The notes under the pieces are model-generated. The model had not been told where the DNA came from and made no database searches. It saw only the letters and a list, made by a program, of their open reading frames with translations. From NCBI GenBank assembly GCA_023460615.1, contig JAEWPL010000028.1:1-5305 (forward strand): DNA of 5,305 nucleotides. Reading direction: 5' to 3'. Origin of the DNA: Pseudomonadota bacterium (GTDB lineage Bacteria; Pseudomonadota; Gammaproteobacteria; Enterobacterales; Succinivibrionaceae). A program made the position numbers and the translations under genes. Below are positions 1 to 4,838 of this stretch, in pieces. Every line of letters starts with the position of its first letter. The stretch's first letter is position 1.

Positions 1-572
1 GCGTAACCACCTTGAGCTGCTACTAGAGGGTAGCTGAAGTATGGAGTTGCGTAAGCCCAAATAATTGGCTTAACACCTTGTGACTTTAACTCATCGCCAA
101 GCTTAATTAAATCTTCAAAGTTTTCAGGTTGTGACTTAACAAACTTGTTGTTACAAATTAAGCTTACAGCCTCAACTGCTACTGGGTAACCGTAAATCTT
201 ACCGTCGATAGTAACAGCATCCCAACCAACTTTTGCAAACTTAGCTTGCTCTTCAGCTGATGGAGTGATAGGAGAGATTAGACCTGCTTTAGCCCACTCA
301 CCGAAACGGTCGTGTGCCCACATCATGATATCAGGACCATTCTGTGTTGCAGCAGTTTGTTGGAATTTAACTTCAACTTGATCTGGGTGAGCAACTGTAA
401 CCTTAATACCGGTATCAGCCTCAAACTTCTTGCCTACTTTCTCAATGCCATTGTAGCCCTTATCACCGTTAACCCAAATGGTTAATTGGTCTTTTTCAAT
501 AGCTGCATTAGCTGTAGCAGTAACGCCTAAAGTAACAGCACAGATCACTGATGCTAAAATAGTTTTTTTCAT
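1..572 (-). CDS. malE: Maltose/maltodextrin ABC transporter periplasmic binding protein MalE (partial, C-terminus off the window)
   Basis: Translating the minus strand from the ATG at 572 gives 190 complete codons running out at position 1, about half of the usual ~395 residues. Residues 1-23 form a classic Sec signal peptide: MKK, a hydrophobic core, then ATANA before the probable cleavage site. The mature part follows E. coli MalE almost without gaps: IWVNGDKGYNG (32-42), GPDIMMWAHDRFG (79-91), YPVAVEA (129-135) and PYFSYPL (177-183). Known sugar-site residues align as D37, K38, W85, D88, R89, E134, Y178 and F179. The position of E. coli Glu153 is Thr176 here. The role is to capture maltose and maltodextrins in the periplasm and deliver them to MalFGK. 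GAAGGA at 585-580 lies 7 nt before the chosen ATG; an in-frame ATG at 575 is only 4 nt away and less likely. The family call is very secure; exact sugar preference is inferred. Confidence 0.95.
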   Translation of the reverse strand, partial: MKKTILASVICAVTLGVTATANAAIEKDQLTIWVNGDKGYNGIEKVGKKFEADTGIKVTVAHPDQVEVKFQQTAATQNGPDIMMWAHDRFGEWAKAGLISPITPSAEEQAKFAKVGWDAVTIDGKIYGYPVAVEAVSLICNNKFVKSQPENFEDLIKLGDELKSQGVKPIIWAYATPYFSYPLVAAQGGY

Positions 573-602
573 CATATATTCCTTCATATTCTCTTATGTA
601 TG

Positions 603-608
603 TTTATA
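603..608 (-). promoter_or_regulatory. Alternative malE -10-like element (TATAAA, no -35)
   Basis: On the malE strand the sequence TATATAAA (610-603) contains a good -10 hexamer, TATAAA, but nothing resembling TTGACA lies 16-18 bp upstream. A promoter of this kind would depend on an activator. If transcription starts near 597, the three palindromes centre at about -42, -61 and -93, positions often used by activators. This competes with the upstream promoter candidate at 725-754. Low confidence because AT-rich DNA yields such hexamers by chance. Confidence 0.3.
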
Positions 609-630
609 TAAAGTTGTAAGCTTTATAAGT

Positions 631-700
631 TGTGGTATCCCGACCACATTGTAGTATCCCAACTACAATAACCTTCGTCATTGTAGTATCCCGACTACAA
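631..700. repeat. Three tandem palindromes with a conserved asymmetric centre, upstream of malE
   Basis: Three copies of one inverted repeat are seen: 631-648 (arms TGTGGT/ACCACA), 649-668 (TTGTAGT/ACTACAA) and 681-700 (TTGTAGT/ACTACAA). Every copy has a 6-base centre, ATCCCG, ATCCCA and ATCCCG on the plus strand. Read on the malE strand this is CGGGAT, TGGGAT and CGGGAT. Where the first copy differs, both arms change together (A/T to G/C), so pairing or dyad symmetry is maintained. Copy centres lie at about 639.5, 658.5 and 690.5, spaced 19 and 32 bp. They could be RNA hairpins in the malE leader showing GGA in a hexaloop, or DNA operators for a malE regulator. The structure is certain; the function is inferred. 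Confidence 0.85.
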
Positions 701-724
701 CAACCATTTGTTAGGTTAAGTAAG

Positions 725-754
725 ATTTTAATAAGTAAATGGATAAAATAGCAA
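725..754 (-). promoter_or_regulatory. Candidate sigma-70 promoter for malE
   Basis: On the minus strand TTGCTA (754-749) and TAAAAT (730-725) are separated by 18 bp, matching four and five positions of the -35 and -10 consensus. Transcription would begin near 718 and give a leader of about 145 nt. That leader would carry all three palindromes at 631-700 as RNA hairpins before the malE ribosome-binding site. The call is from pattern alone. Confidence 0.35.
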
Positions 755-802
755 TACAATTTTATCTTTAAAGTGTATAAAATTATCTTTTTTCTAGATT
801 AT

Positions 803-818
803 TGTGATTATCTTCAAA
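803..818. promoter_or_regulatory. CRP-like site upstream of malE
   Basis: TGTGA, six bases, then TCAAA matches nine of ten positions of the CRP core TGTGA-N6-TCACA. Its centre (about 810.5) is roughly 92 bp upstream of the start predicted from the promoter at 725-754, a spacing used at class I CRP promoters. E. coli malE is CRP-activated, so the placement is sensible. It remains a single motif match in AT-rich DNA. Confidence 0.3.
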
Positions 819-1045
819 GAAATCTGACTTCCCCACTCTCTTTTTACTGAAAAATTCTCACTTAAAGGTAAAGAGCTTAGCTTTTACCTAAAACGTTTAC
901 AAAAATTTTAAGTTTTAAATAAAAGTGAATTAAATCAAGGATTGGAGATTTCAGTTTTGTGTAGTGAAATTATTTTAGTTGCGAAAAGATAGGTAAAAAT
1001 AGGCAAAACTTGATGAGTTTTTGTGAAGCAATTATCATTTTTAAA

Positions 1046-1933
1046 CTACATAATTTTACTGCGGTAACTTAAAGGGGTTACCCCATACTTCTTTTTAAAT
1101 ACCCTAAAAAAGTAAGATTCATTTTCAAAGCCGTGGGAACTTGCTATTTCTGAGATACTCTTTTTACCTACTAAAATATCATCACAAGCTTGTTTTAAAC
1201 GATACTCATTAACGTATTGAGTAAAACTCATTTTTGTAGCCTGTTTAAAGAATCTACAAAAATAGGTTTGAGATACCTCTAGCTTACTTGCAGCATCAGC
1301 AATGCTCAAAGGTCCTGAGTGGTGATCGTGGATCCAAATGATTAGATCTTTTAATTTCTGTTGTCGCTCATACTCAAATTGAGAGACTTGTACATTTCTA
1401 TCAATTGAATTAGCTTTATTTAAAAAGCATAACAGTAACAAGAGATTAGCTTTAATAAATAAGTGGCTCTCATCTTTATTTTCAAGATAGGCATCCACAA
1501 TCAAATTGTAGGTAGCTTTCACCTTATCAATGATCTTTTGATTTTTACAAGTTAAGACAAAAGGCTCATTTGAGGGTTTTAATAAAAAGTCATAAAGCTC
1601 ATTTTGCTCATCATCAAAATAAGCTAAACGGATCATCTCAGGATCAAAAAGCATCATTGAAATTTCTGTCACAGGCTGATACTTCTTGATAGAGTGAATA
1701 TGCTTTGAGGGGATCACAATCAACGCTGGAGCTGTAACCTCAACAGGAGTTGAGTGTATATTGATATCTAATTTTCCATGACTTACAAAAATAATTTCCA
1801 CATCATTATGCCAGTGAGGATTATAATGCCCCTGCAAAGATGGCATTTGCTCTTTTGCATAGTACAAAAATGGGAATTTTGGATTACTATGTACAATAGT
1901 TTCAATAGCAACGTGGGGACTATAAGTTCTCAT
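1046..1933 (-). CDS. AraC-family transcriptional regulator with N-terminal cupin sensor domain
   Basis: The 295-residue protein has the usual AraC-family length and order. Residues ~38-85 form a cupin-like sensor: HWHNDVEIIFV (40-50), then a Gly turn, and VIPSKHIHSI (73-82). Residues ~190-292 form the AraC DNA-binding domain. The first helix-turn-helix is about 209-230 (LSIADAASKLEVSQTYFCRF). The second is about 258-280 (KSISEIASSHGFENESYFFR), followed by the family signature FKKKYGVTPLSYR (279-291). AGGA lies 10 nt before the ATG, a loose but usable ribosome-binding site. The gene sits upstream of malE in the same direction, separated by 470 bp, and is divergent from ybaK. Control of sugar uptake, possibly malE, is a guess from location. 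Such sensors usually bind small sugars or related ligands, but the ligand here cannot be read from sequence. Confidence 0.93.
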   Translation of the reverse strand: MRTYSPHVAIETIVHSNPKFPFLYYAKEQMPSLQGHYNPHWHNDVEIIFVSHGKLDINIHSTPVEVTAPALIVIPSKHIHSIKKYQPVTEISMMLFDPEMIRLAYFDDEQNELYDFLLKPSNEPFVLTCKNQKIIDKVKATYNLIVDAYLENKDESHLFIKANLLLLLCFLNKANSIDRNVQVSQFEYERQQKLKDLIIWIHDHHSGPLSIADAASKLEVSQTYFCRFFKQATKMSFTQYVNEYRLKQACDDILVGKKSISEIASSHGFENESYFFRVFKKKYGVTPLSYRSKIM

Positions 1934-1993
1934 GGGTAAAAATTCCTAAAAAGATGATTGCTAAATATATAGATTAAACTAAATAAGGTAACT
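1934..1993. promoter_or_regulatory. Short divergent promoter region between the AraC-type gene and ybaK
   Basis: These 60 bp must carry the signals for both divergent genes. For the AraC-type gene the minus strand has TATATT at 1969-1964 as a -10 candidate, with a poor TTACCT at 1991-1986 as its -35. For ybaK the plus strand has TATAGA at 1968-1973 without a clear -35. AAGG at 1985-1988, 5 nt before the ATG at 1994, is the ybaK ribosome-binding site. GGTAAAAAT at 1935-1943 repeats the 9-mer found at 992-1000 in the malE upstream gap. The overlap means the two genes may compete for polymerase or share an operator. Confidence 0.45.
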
Positions 1994-2476
1994 ATGATCA
2001 CTCCAGCTCAAAAGTTTTTAAAAGATCACAAAGCCAAATTTAAAGAGTACGAATATGAGTGCTCAACAGATCATGATTTTGGTAAGTTTGCAGCTAAAGC
2101 TTTAGGTGTTGAAGAAGAGCGTGTTTTTAAAACCATTCTCCTAGTTCACGATAAAACTTTTATTACTGCTGTAACCCCTGTTAATGGCATGATTTCACTT
2201 AAGAATGCGGCAAGACTTGCTAACGTAAAATCTTTAGAGGTTGCAAAGCCTGCCGATGCTACTCGCATTACAGGTTACGTCATAGGCGGTGTTTCCCCTT
2301 TTGGTCAAAAAAGACAAACAAAGATTCTATTGTGTCAAAGCGCAATGCAATTTGAGGAGATTCTAGTATCAGGTGGCAGAAGAGGGTTATCAGTTGGCAT
2401 CAATCCAAAAGATCTTGTAGAGCTTACCAATGCTACTGTAGGTGATTTTATCGATCCAAGTACACTTAACAAATAA
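1994..2476 (+). CDS. ybaK: Cys-tRNA(Pro)/Cys-tRNA(Cys) deacylase, YbaK/EbsC family
   Basis: The 160-residue protein matches E. coli and Haemophilus YbaK in length and along its full sequence. It starts MITPAQKFL like the E. coli MTPAVKLL, carries FKTILL at 45-50 with the catalytic-type Lys46, AVTPVNG (59-65), the signature GYVIGGVSPFGQ (94-105), and VSGGRRGL (125-132). YbaK is a free-standing trans-editing enzyme of the cytoplasm. It hydrolyses cysteine mistakenly loaded on tRNA(Pro) by prolyl-tRNA synthetase. The gene stands alone on the plus strand, between a divergent regulator and a convergent chemoreceptor, and ends four bases before a strong terminator. All conserved motifs are present and nothing suggests decay. 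Confidence 0.95.
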   Translation: MITPAQKFLKDHKAKFKEYEYECSTDHDFGKFAAKALGVEEERVFKTILLVHDKTFITAVTPVNGMISLKNAARLANVKSLEVAKPADATRITGYVIGGVSPFGQKRQTKILLCQSAMQFEEILVSGGRRGLSVGINPKDLVELTNATVGDFIDPSTLNK

Positions 2477-2479
2477 TAA

Positions 2480-2503
2480 TAAGGCAAACTAGCGTTTGCC
2501 TTA
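2480..2503. terminator. Bidirectional rho-independent terminator between ybaK and the chemoreceptor gene
   Basis: A perfect 10-bp stem (TAAGGCAAAC, 2480-2489, with GTTTGCCTTA, 2494-2503) encloses the loop TAGC. The plus-strand tail is AATTT, and the minus-strand tail reads TTATTATT. It lies 3 nt past the ybaK stop and 14 nt past the chemoreceptor stop, so it can end transcripts from both convergent genes. Confidence 0.85.
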
Positions 2504-2517
2504 ATTTACACAAGTTG

Positions 2518-4119
2518 TTAAACGTTAAATCTTGATACCACACCTAAGAGTTTACCAATTTCGATATTGGTCTTATTGATATCCTTGTTAACAGATTTTA
2601 GTTCTCTAATTAAGTGTACAGATTCACTAGTGATACCTTGCATGTTAGAGGAGATTTCAGTGGTAGTATTGATCTGTTGCCCTGCCGCCTCTGAGATCTG
2701 AGTGATTTGGTTACTTACAGTACCTACCTTTTGAATAACACCATCTAAAACCCTAGTTAAGCTACTAGTACCTTCTGACAATTTATCCATAACCTTAACA
2801 GATTGCTGAATAGTACCATTAGCAAACTCTGCATCTTCTTGAACTTTAGATACCATTTGGGTGATTTCTTGAGTTGATTTTGAAGTTCTTGAAGCTAAAG
2901 CTCGAACCTCATCAGCAACCACCGCAAAGCCTCGTCCGTACTCACCTGCTCTTGCAGCCTCAATAGCAGCGTTTAAAGCAAGCAAATTAGTTTGAGAGGC
3001 AATGGCGTCAATAGTGTTTACAATAGAGCTAATGTCTTGCACTCTATTTGCAAGCTCTTGAACCATGTCAGCATCTTGCCTTGATTTTTCAGCTTGGTGA
3101 TTTAAGTGATCAATAGTTTCATTTACTTTCTCAATAGTCAATTGAGTATCTTTTACAGACTCTTCAGAGCTCTTACTTGCTTGAATACAACTGTGTGAAA
3201 TACCTCTAGTAGTATCAACCATGGCTACAGATGCATCAGATACAGTTTGACTGTGACTTTGATTTGCTTCAGCGGTTTGACCAATCTTTTCTGAGGAGTT
3301 TTGTAAAGTACTCATCAAATCGCCTACGTTATTACTTACATCAGCAATCAGTCTTACATTCTCACACCAAGAATCTCTCATCTTTTCCATAGCCATAAGC
3401 AGAGGCAAGAACTCATCACGACGTTTCATGTTAATTGATTCACGAAGCTCGCCATGAGCTAATTTATTTGCAATCTTAATAGCATATTTAATAGAGCTTA
3501 CGATAAGTTTAGGCATCTGTATCACAATGTAAACTGAAGCTACGATTTCTAAAATAATAATCACCACTGCAGAAACTAAAGGGGTGACACTGGTAATTAC
3601 ATCAATAGAGCCATCTGTTTCTTTTACTTGCTCACTATTTACAATACCGATGTTCTTTTGAATAACTAATAGAGGCTCAACCATGTCGTTGAAGTAGATC
3701 TCTTTTACCTTATTCATATCATTATCTTTAAAGGCTTGATGTAAGGATGAAAAATGCTTTGCGTAATCAGTAACAGCTTGTTTTGTAGCACTTACTTCCT
3801 GAGGGAATCTAGCAGCCTGAAGTCTGTTTGCGGCATAACTTAAATTTTCAAGTTGAAGGGATGCTTTACTTAAATTTGAAATAGGTAATTCGTTTTTACA
3901 AACTTTACCTAAAAGCTCATGAACCTCATTAGCATAGGAGCTTACTTTATGAGCACGAATATAACGATCATTCAAAGTGGTATGCACACCTGTAGCAACT
4001 TGGTTATTAACAATGATGGTATATAAGGAAATATAGCCAAGGCCAATTGAGGCTATGATAAGCAAAATATAGGAAGCTATCAATTTTGCTTTAATCGAAA
4101 ATTGATCAAAAATACTCAT
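2518..4119 (-). CDS. Methyl-accepting chemotaxis protein (transmembrane chemoreceptor)
   Basis: With the ATG at 4119 the protein has 533 residues. Transmembrane segment 1 spans about 13-37. A periplasmic sensor of about 140 residues follows, mostly predicted helix and compatible with a four-helix-bundle ligand-binding domain. Segment 2 spans about 178-202, then a HAMP-like linker to about 255. The cytoplasmic coiled coil has the diagnostic hairpin tip at about 372-409: QTNLLALNAAIEAARAG, then GRGFAVVADEVRALA. About 140 residues on each side of the tip are compatible with the 40-heptad receptor class. No NWETF-like CheR/CheB tether is seen at the C-terminus, which ends SRFNV. The protein should sense a small molecule and control CheA through CheW. 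Its ligand is unknown, and no other chemotaxis gene is in view, so it looks like a stand-alone receptor. A TTG four codons upstream (4131) is rejected because it lies inside the ribosome-binding site. Confidence 0.95.
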   Translation of the reverse strand: MSIFDQFSIKAKLIASYILLIIASIGLGYISLYTIIVNNQVATGVHTTLNDRYIRAHKVSSYANEVHELLGKVCKNELPISNLSKASLQLENLSYAANRLQAARFPQEVSATKQAVTDYAKHFSSLHQAFKDNDMNKVKEIYFNDMVEPLLVIQKNIGIVNSEQVKETDGSIDVITSVTPLVSAVVIIILEIVASVYIVIQMPKLIVSSIKYAIKIANKLAHGELRESINMKRRDEFLPLLMAMEKMRDSWCENVRLIADVSNNVGDLMSTLQNSSEKIGQTAEANQSHSQTVSDASVAMVDTTRGISHSCIQASKSSEESVKDTQLTIEKVNETIDHLNHQAEKSRQDADMVQELANRVQDISSIVNTIDAIASQTNLLALNAAIEAARAGEYGRGFAVVADEVRALASRTSKSTQEITQMVSKVQEDAEFANGTIQQSVKVMDKLSEGTSSLTRVLDGVIQKVGTVSNQITQISEAAGQQINTTTEISSNMQGITSESVHLIRELKSVNKDINKTNIEIGKLLGVVSRFNV

Positions 4120-4130
4120 TTTACATCCCA
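4120..4130 (-). promoter_or_regulatory. Ribosome-binding site that fixes the chemoreceptor start
   Basis: GGGA at 4129-4126 lies 6 nt before the ATG at 4119. An upstream in-frame TTG (4131-4129) would overlap this GGGA and has no purine-rich site of its own. The shorter product, beginning MSIFDQF with a basic stretch before the first membrane segment, is therefore preferred. Confidence 0.75.
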
Positions 4131-4140
4131 AACATAATAT

Positions 4141-4170
4141 TTAACAAAGTAACATTAGTTACCTTGTTAA
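4141..4170 (-). repeat. 30-bp near-perfect palindrome in the chemoreceptor leader
   Basis: Two 13-base arms, TTAACAAAGTAAC (4141-4153) and GTTACCTTGTTAA (4158-4170), flank ATTA. They differ from perfect symmetry at one position. In minus-strand RNA that position becomes a G-U pair, so all 13 pairs of the hairpin form. It ends 11 nt upstream of the GGGA ribosome-binding site. There is no U-run after it on the minus strand, so it is not a standard terminator. It may be a repressor operator or a leader hairpin affecting translation or mRNA stability. Confidence 0.8.
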
Positions 4171-4183
4171 ATTCTTCATAAAG

Positions 4184-4213
4184 ATTTTATTCTTATTATT
4201 TTATTAACGACAA
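4184..4213 (-). promoter_or_regulatory. Candidate sigma-70 promoter for the chemoreceptor gene
   Basis: On the minus strand TTGTCG (4213-4208) and TAAAAT (4189-4184) are 18 bp apart, the same layout as the malE candidate. A start near 4177 would place the palindrome at 4141-4170 right at the 5' end of the transcript, a good spot for an operator or a protective 5' hairpin. No match to the flagellar sigma-28 consensus is seen on this strand. Confidence 0.4.
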
Positions 4214-4251
4214 TATAGCTTGAAAGTGAAAAAAAACTATGTGCCGATTTC

Positions 4252-4277
4252 ACACTTTTTTAAAAAAAAGTGTTTTT
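4252..4277 (+). repeat. A/T-tract inverted repeat, terminator-like on the plus strand
   Basis: ACACTTTTTT (4252-4261) and AAAAAAGTGT (4264-4273) form a perfect inverted repeat. On the plus strand it runs straight into TTTTT (4273-4277), so it resembles a weak intrinsic terminator in that direction. No plus-strand gene is visible upstream. On the minus strand the tail is GAAATC and the terminator reading fails. It could also simply be a bent A-tract near a promoter. Confidence 0.5.
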
Positions 4278-4321
4278 AAAGAGCATTTGTATAGTTTATT
4301 TATGCTACACAGTAAGTATTT

Positions 4322-4337
4322 TGTGATCAAACTCACC
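4322..4337. promoter_or_regulatory. CRP-like site between the DtxR-type and chemoreceptor genes
   Basis: TGTGA, six bases, then TCACC matches nine of ten positions of the CRP core. It lies about 150 bp upstream of the predicted chemoreceptor start, too far for simple activation from that promoter, and it overlaps the hairpin at 4331-4358. A pattern match only. Confidence 0.25.
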
Positions 4338-4358
4338 TTCAATTTATTGAAGGTAAGT
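4331..4358 (-). terminator. Hairpin after the DtxR-type gene, possible terminator
   Basis: ACCTTCAA (4335-4342) pairs with TTGAAGGT (4347-4354) around the loop TTTA. Three further pairs (ACT with AGT) follow beyond one mismatch. The hairpin starts 18 nt past the DtxR-type stop codon, where a terminator is expected. The minus-strand tail TTGATCAC is not U-rich, so termination would be weak, or the hairpin may instead protect the mRNA 3' end. On the plus strand the tail CATTTTA is somewhat better. Confidence 0.45.
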
Positions 4359-4376
4359 CATTTTAGAAGATAGGTT

Positions 4377-4826
4377 TTAGATGAGGTTGCTTTCTTTTAG
4401 GTATTGCTCAATACCTTGCATGGTTTCATCTGAAATGACGTGCTCAATTCTACAAGCATCTGCTTGAGCAATTTCACTTGATACTTTTGCAATGTGACGG
4501 AAGAATACAGTTAGCATTTGATGCTTTTTAAAAATAGAGTCAGCAACTTCCCTTCCTTTTTGAGTAAGTTCGATATCACCAGCGATACCAATCTTAATTA
4601 ACTCTTTGTCTTTTAACAAAGACAAGCCTCTAGAAACACTTGGCTTACTTACCTTAAGCTCATTAGCTACATCTACTGCTCTTACAAGTCCATTGTCACG
4701 ACGAGATTTAATAAGTAGGATGGTCTCTAAATAATTCTCACCTGACTCTGCAATTTCTCCTACCTTTTTTTGAGAAAATTCAGGTACAGCATCTTGCTTT
4801 GAAGGTGGAATTATTTTTTCTGTCAT
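4377..4826 (-). CDS. DtxR/MntR-family metal-dependent transcriptional regulator (short form)
   Basis: Counted from the ATG at 4832, the product has 151 residues; the preferred ATG at 4826 gives 149. Residue numbers here use the longer form. Residues ~32-92 are the winged helix: ENYLETILLI, then VRAVDVANELKVSKPSVSR (50-68) and a wing ending in IELTQKG. Residues ~95-145 are the metal-binding and dimerisation domain: KHQMLTVFF (103-111) and ADACRIEHVISDE (124-136). Cys127, Glu130 and His131 align with DtxR C102, E105 and H106. The DtxR Met10 (MntR Asp8) position is Asn33. Of the DtxR ancillary site, His79 is kept (His104), but E83 and H98 are Thr108 and Gln123. There is no SH3-like third domain. 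Such proteins repress iron or manganese uptake genes when loaded with metal. It follows the Fur-like gene with essentially no gap. Whether it senses iron or manganese is open. Confidence 0.88.
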   Translation of the reverse strand: MTEKIIPPSKQDAVPEFSQKKVGEIAESGENYLETILLIKSRRDNGLVRAVDVANELKVSKPSVSRGLSLLKDKELIKIGIAGDIELTQKGREVADSIFKKHQMLTVFFRHIAKVSSEIAQADACRIEHVISDETMQGIEQYLKESNLI

Positions 4827-4838
4827 ATTCATCCTTTA
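4827..4838 (-). promoter_or_regulatory. Ribosome-binding site overlapping the Fur-like stop codon
   Basis: AAAGGA at 4837-4832 overlaps the TAA stop of the Fur-like gene and lies 5 nt before the ATG at 4826. The ATG at 4832 shares its first base with this site, which is too close for initiation, so 4826 is the preferred start. The arrangement suggests that the two proteins are translationally coupled. Confidence 0.7.

Larger units (their letters stand above)
702..1045. other. Non-coding gap between the AraC-type gene and malE
   Basis: No convincing open reading frame is seen on either strand. Besides the promoter and CRP-like candidates described separately, there is an imperfect hairpin at 866-889 (arms AGGTAAAG and CTTTTACCT, one bulged T, 7-base loop). 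A small hairpin lies at 1005-1021 (AAAACT/AGTTTT), 25 nt past the AraC-type stop codon; on the minus strand it is followed a few bases later by TATTTTT, so it is a weak terminator candidate. The motif AGGTAAA appears at 866 and 991, with its complement ending at 889. Confidence 0.5.

Noticed and set aside
631..700. CRISPR array reading of the three repeats near malE
   Set aside because: Repeats are only 18-20 bp, spacing is 0 and 12 bp, and no cas gene is present; the units are palindromes with fixed centres, not repeat-spacer units.
866..889. Hairpin as the terminator of the AraC-type gene
   Set aside because: It is over 150 nt past the stop codon, has a bulged stem, and is followed on the minus strand by TTAAGTGAG rather than a U-run.
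1063..1084. GGTAAC/GTTACC and GGGGT/ACCCC inverted repeats at the 3' end of the AraC-type gene
   Set aside because: They fall on codons of the conserved AraC-family C-terminal signature (GVTPLSYR), so coding constraint explains them.
4120..4131. TTG at 4131 as start of the chemoreceptor (four extra residues, MGCK)
   Set aside because: The TTG overlaps the GGGA ribosome-binding site of the ATG at 4119 and has no ribosome-binding site of its own.
4221..4250. Sigma-28 (FliA) promoter: GCCGATTT at 4243-4250 on the plus strand
   Set aside because: It points away from the chemoreceptor gene, the upstream TAAA-like element is at the wrong spacing, and no plus-strand gene follows.
4827..4832. ATG at 4832 as start of the DtxR-type gene
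   Set aside because: AAAGGA shares a base with this ATG, leaving no spacing; the in-frame ATG at 4826 has a normal 5-nt spacing.
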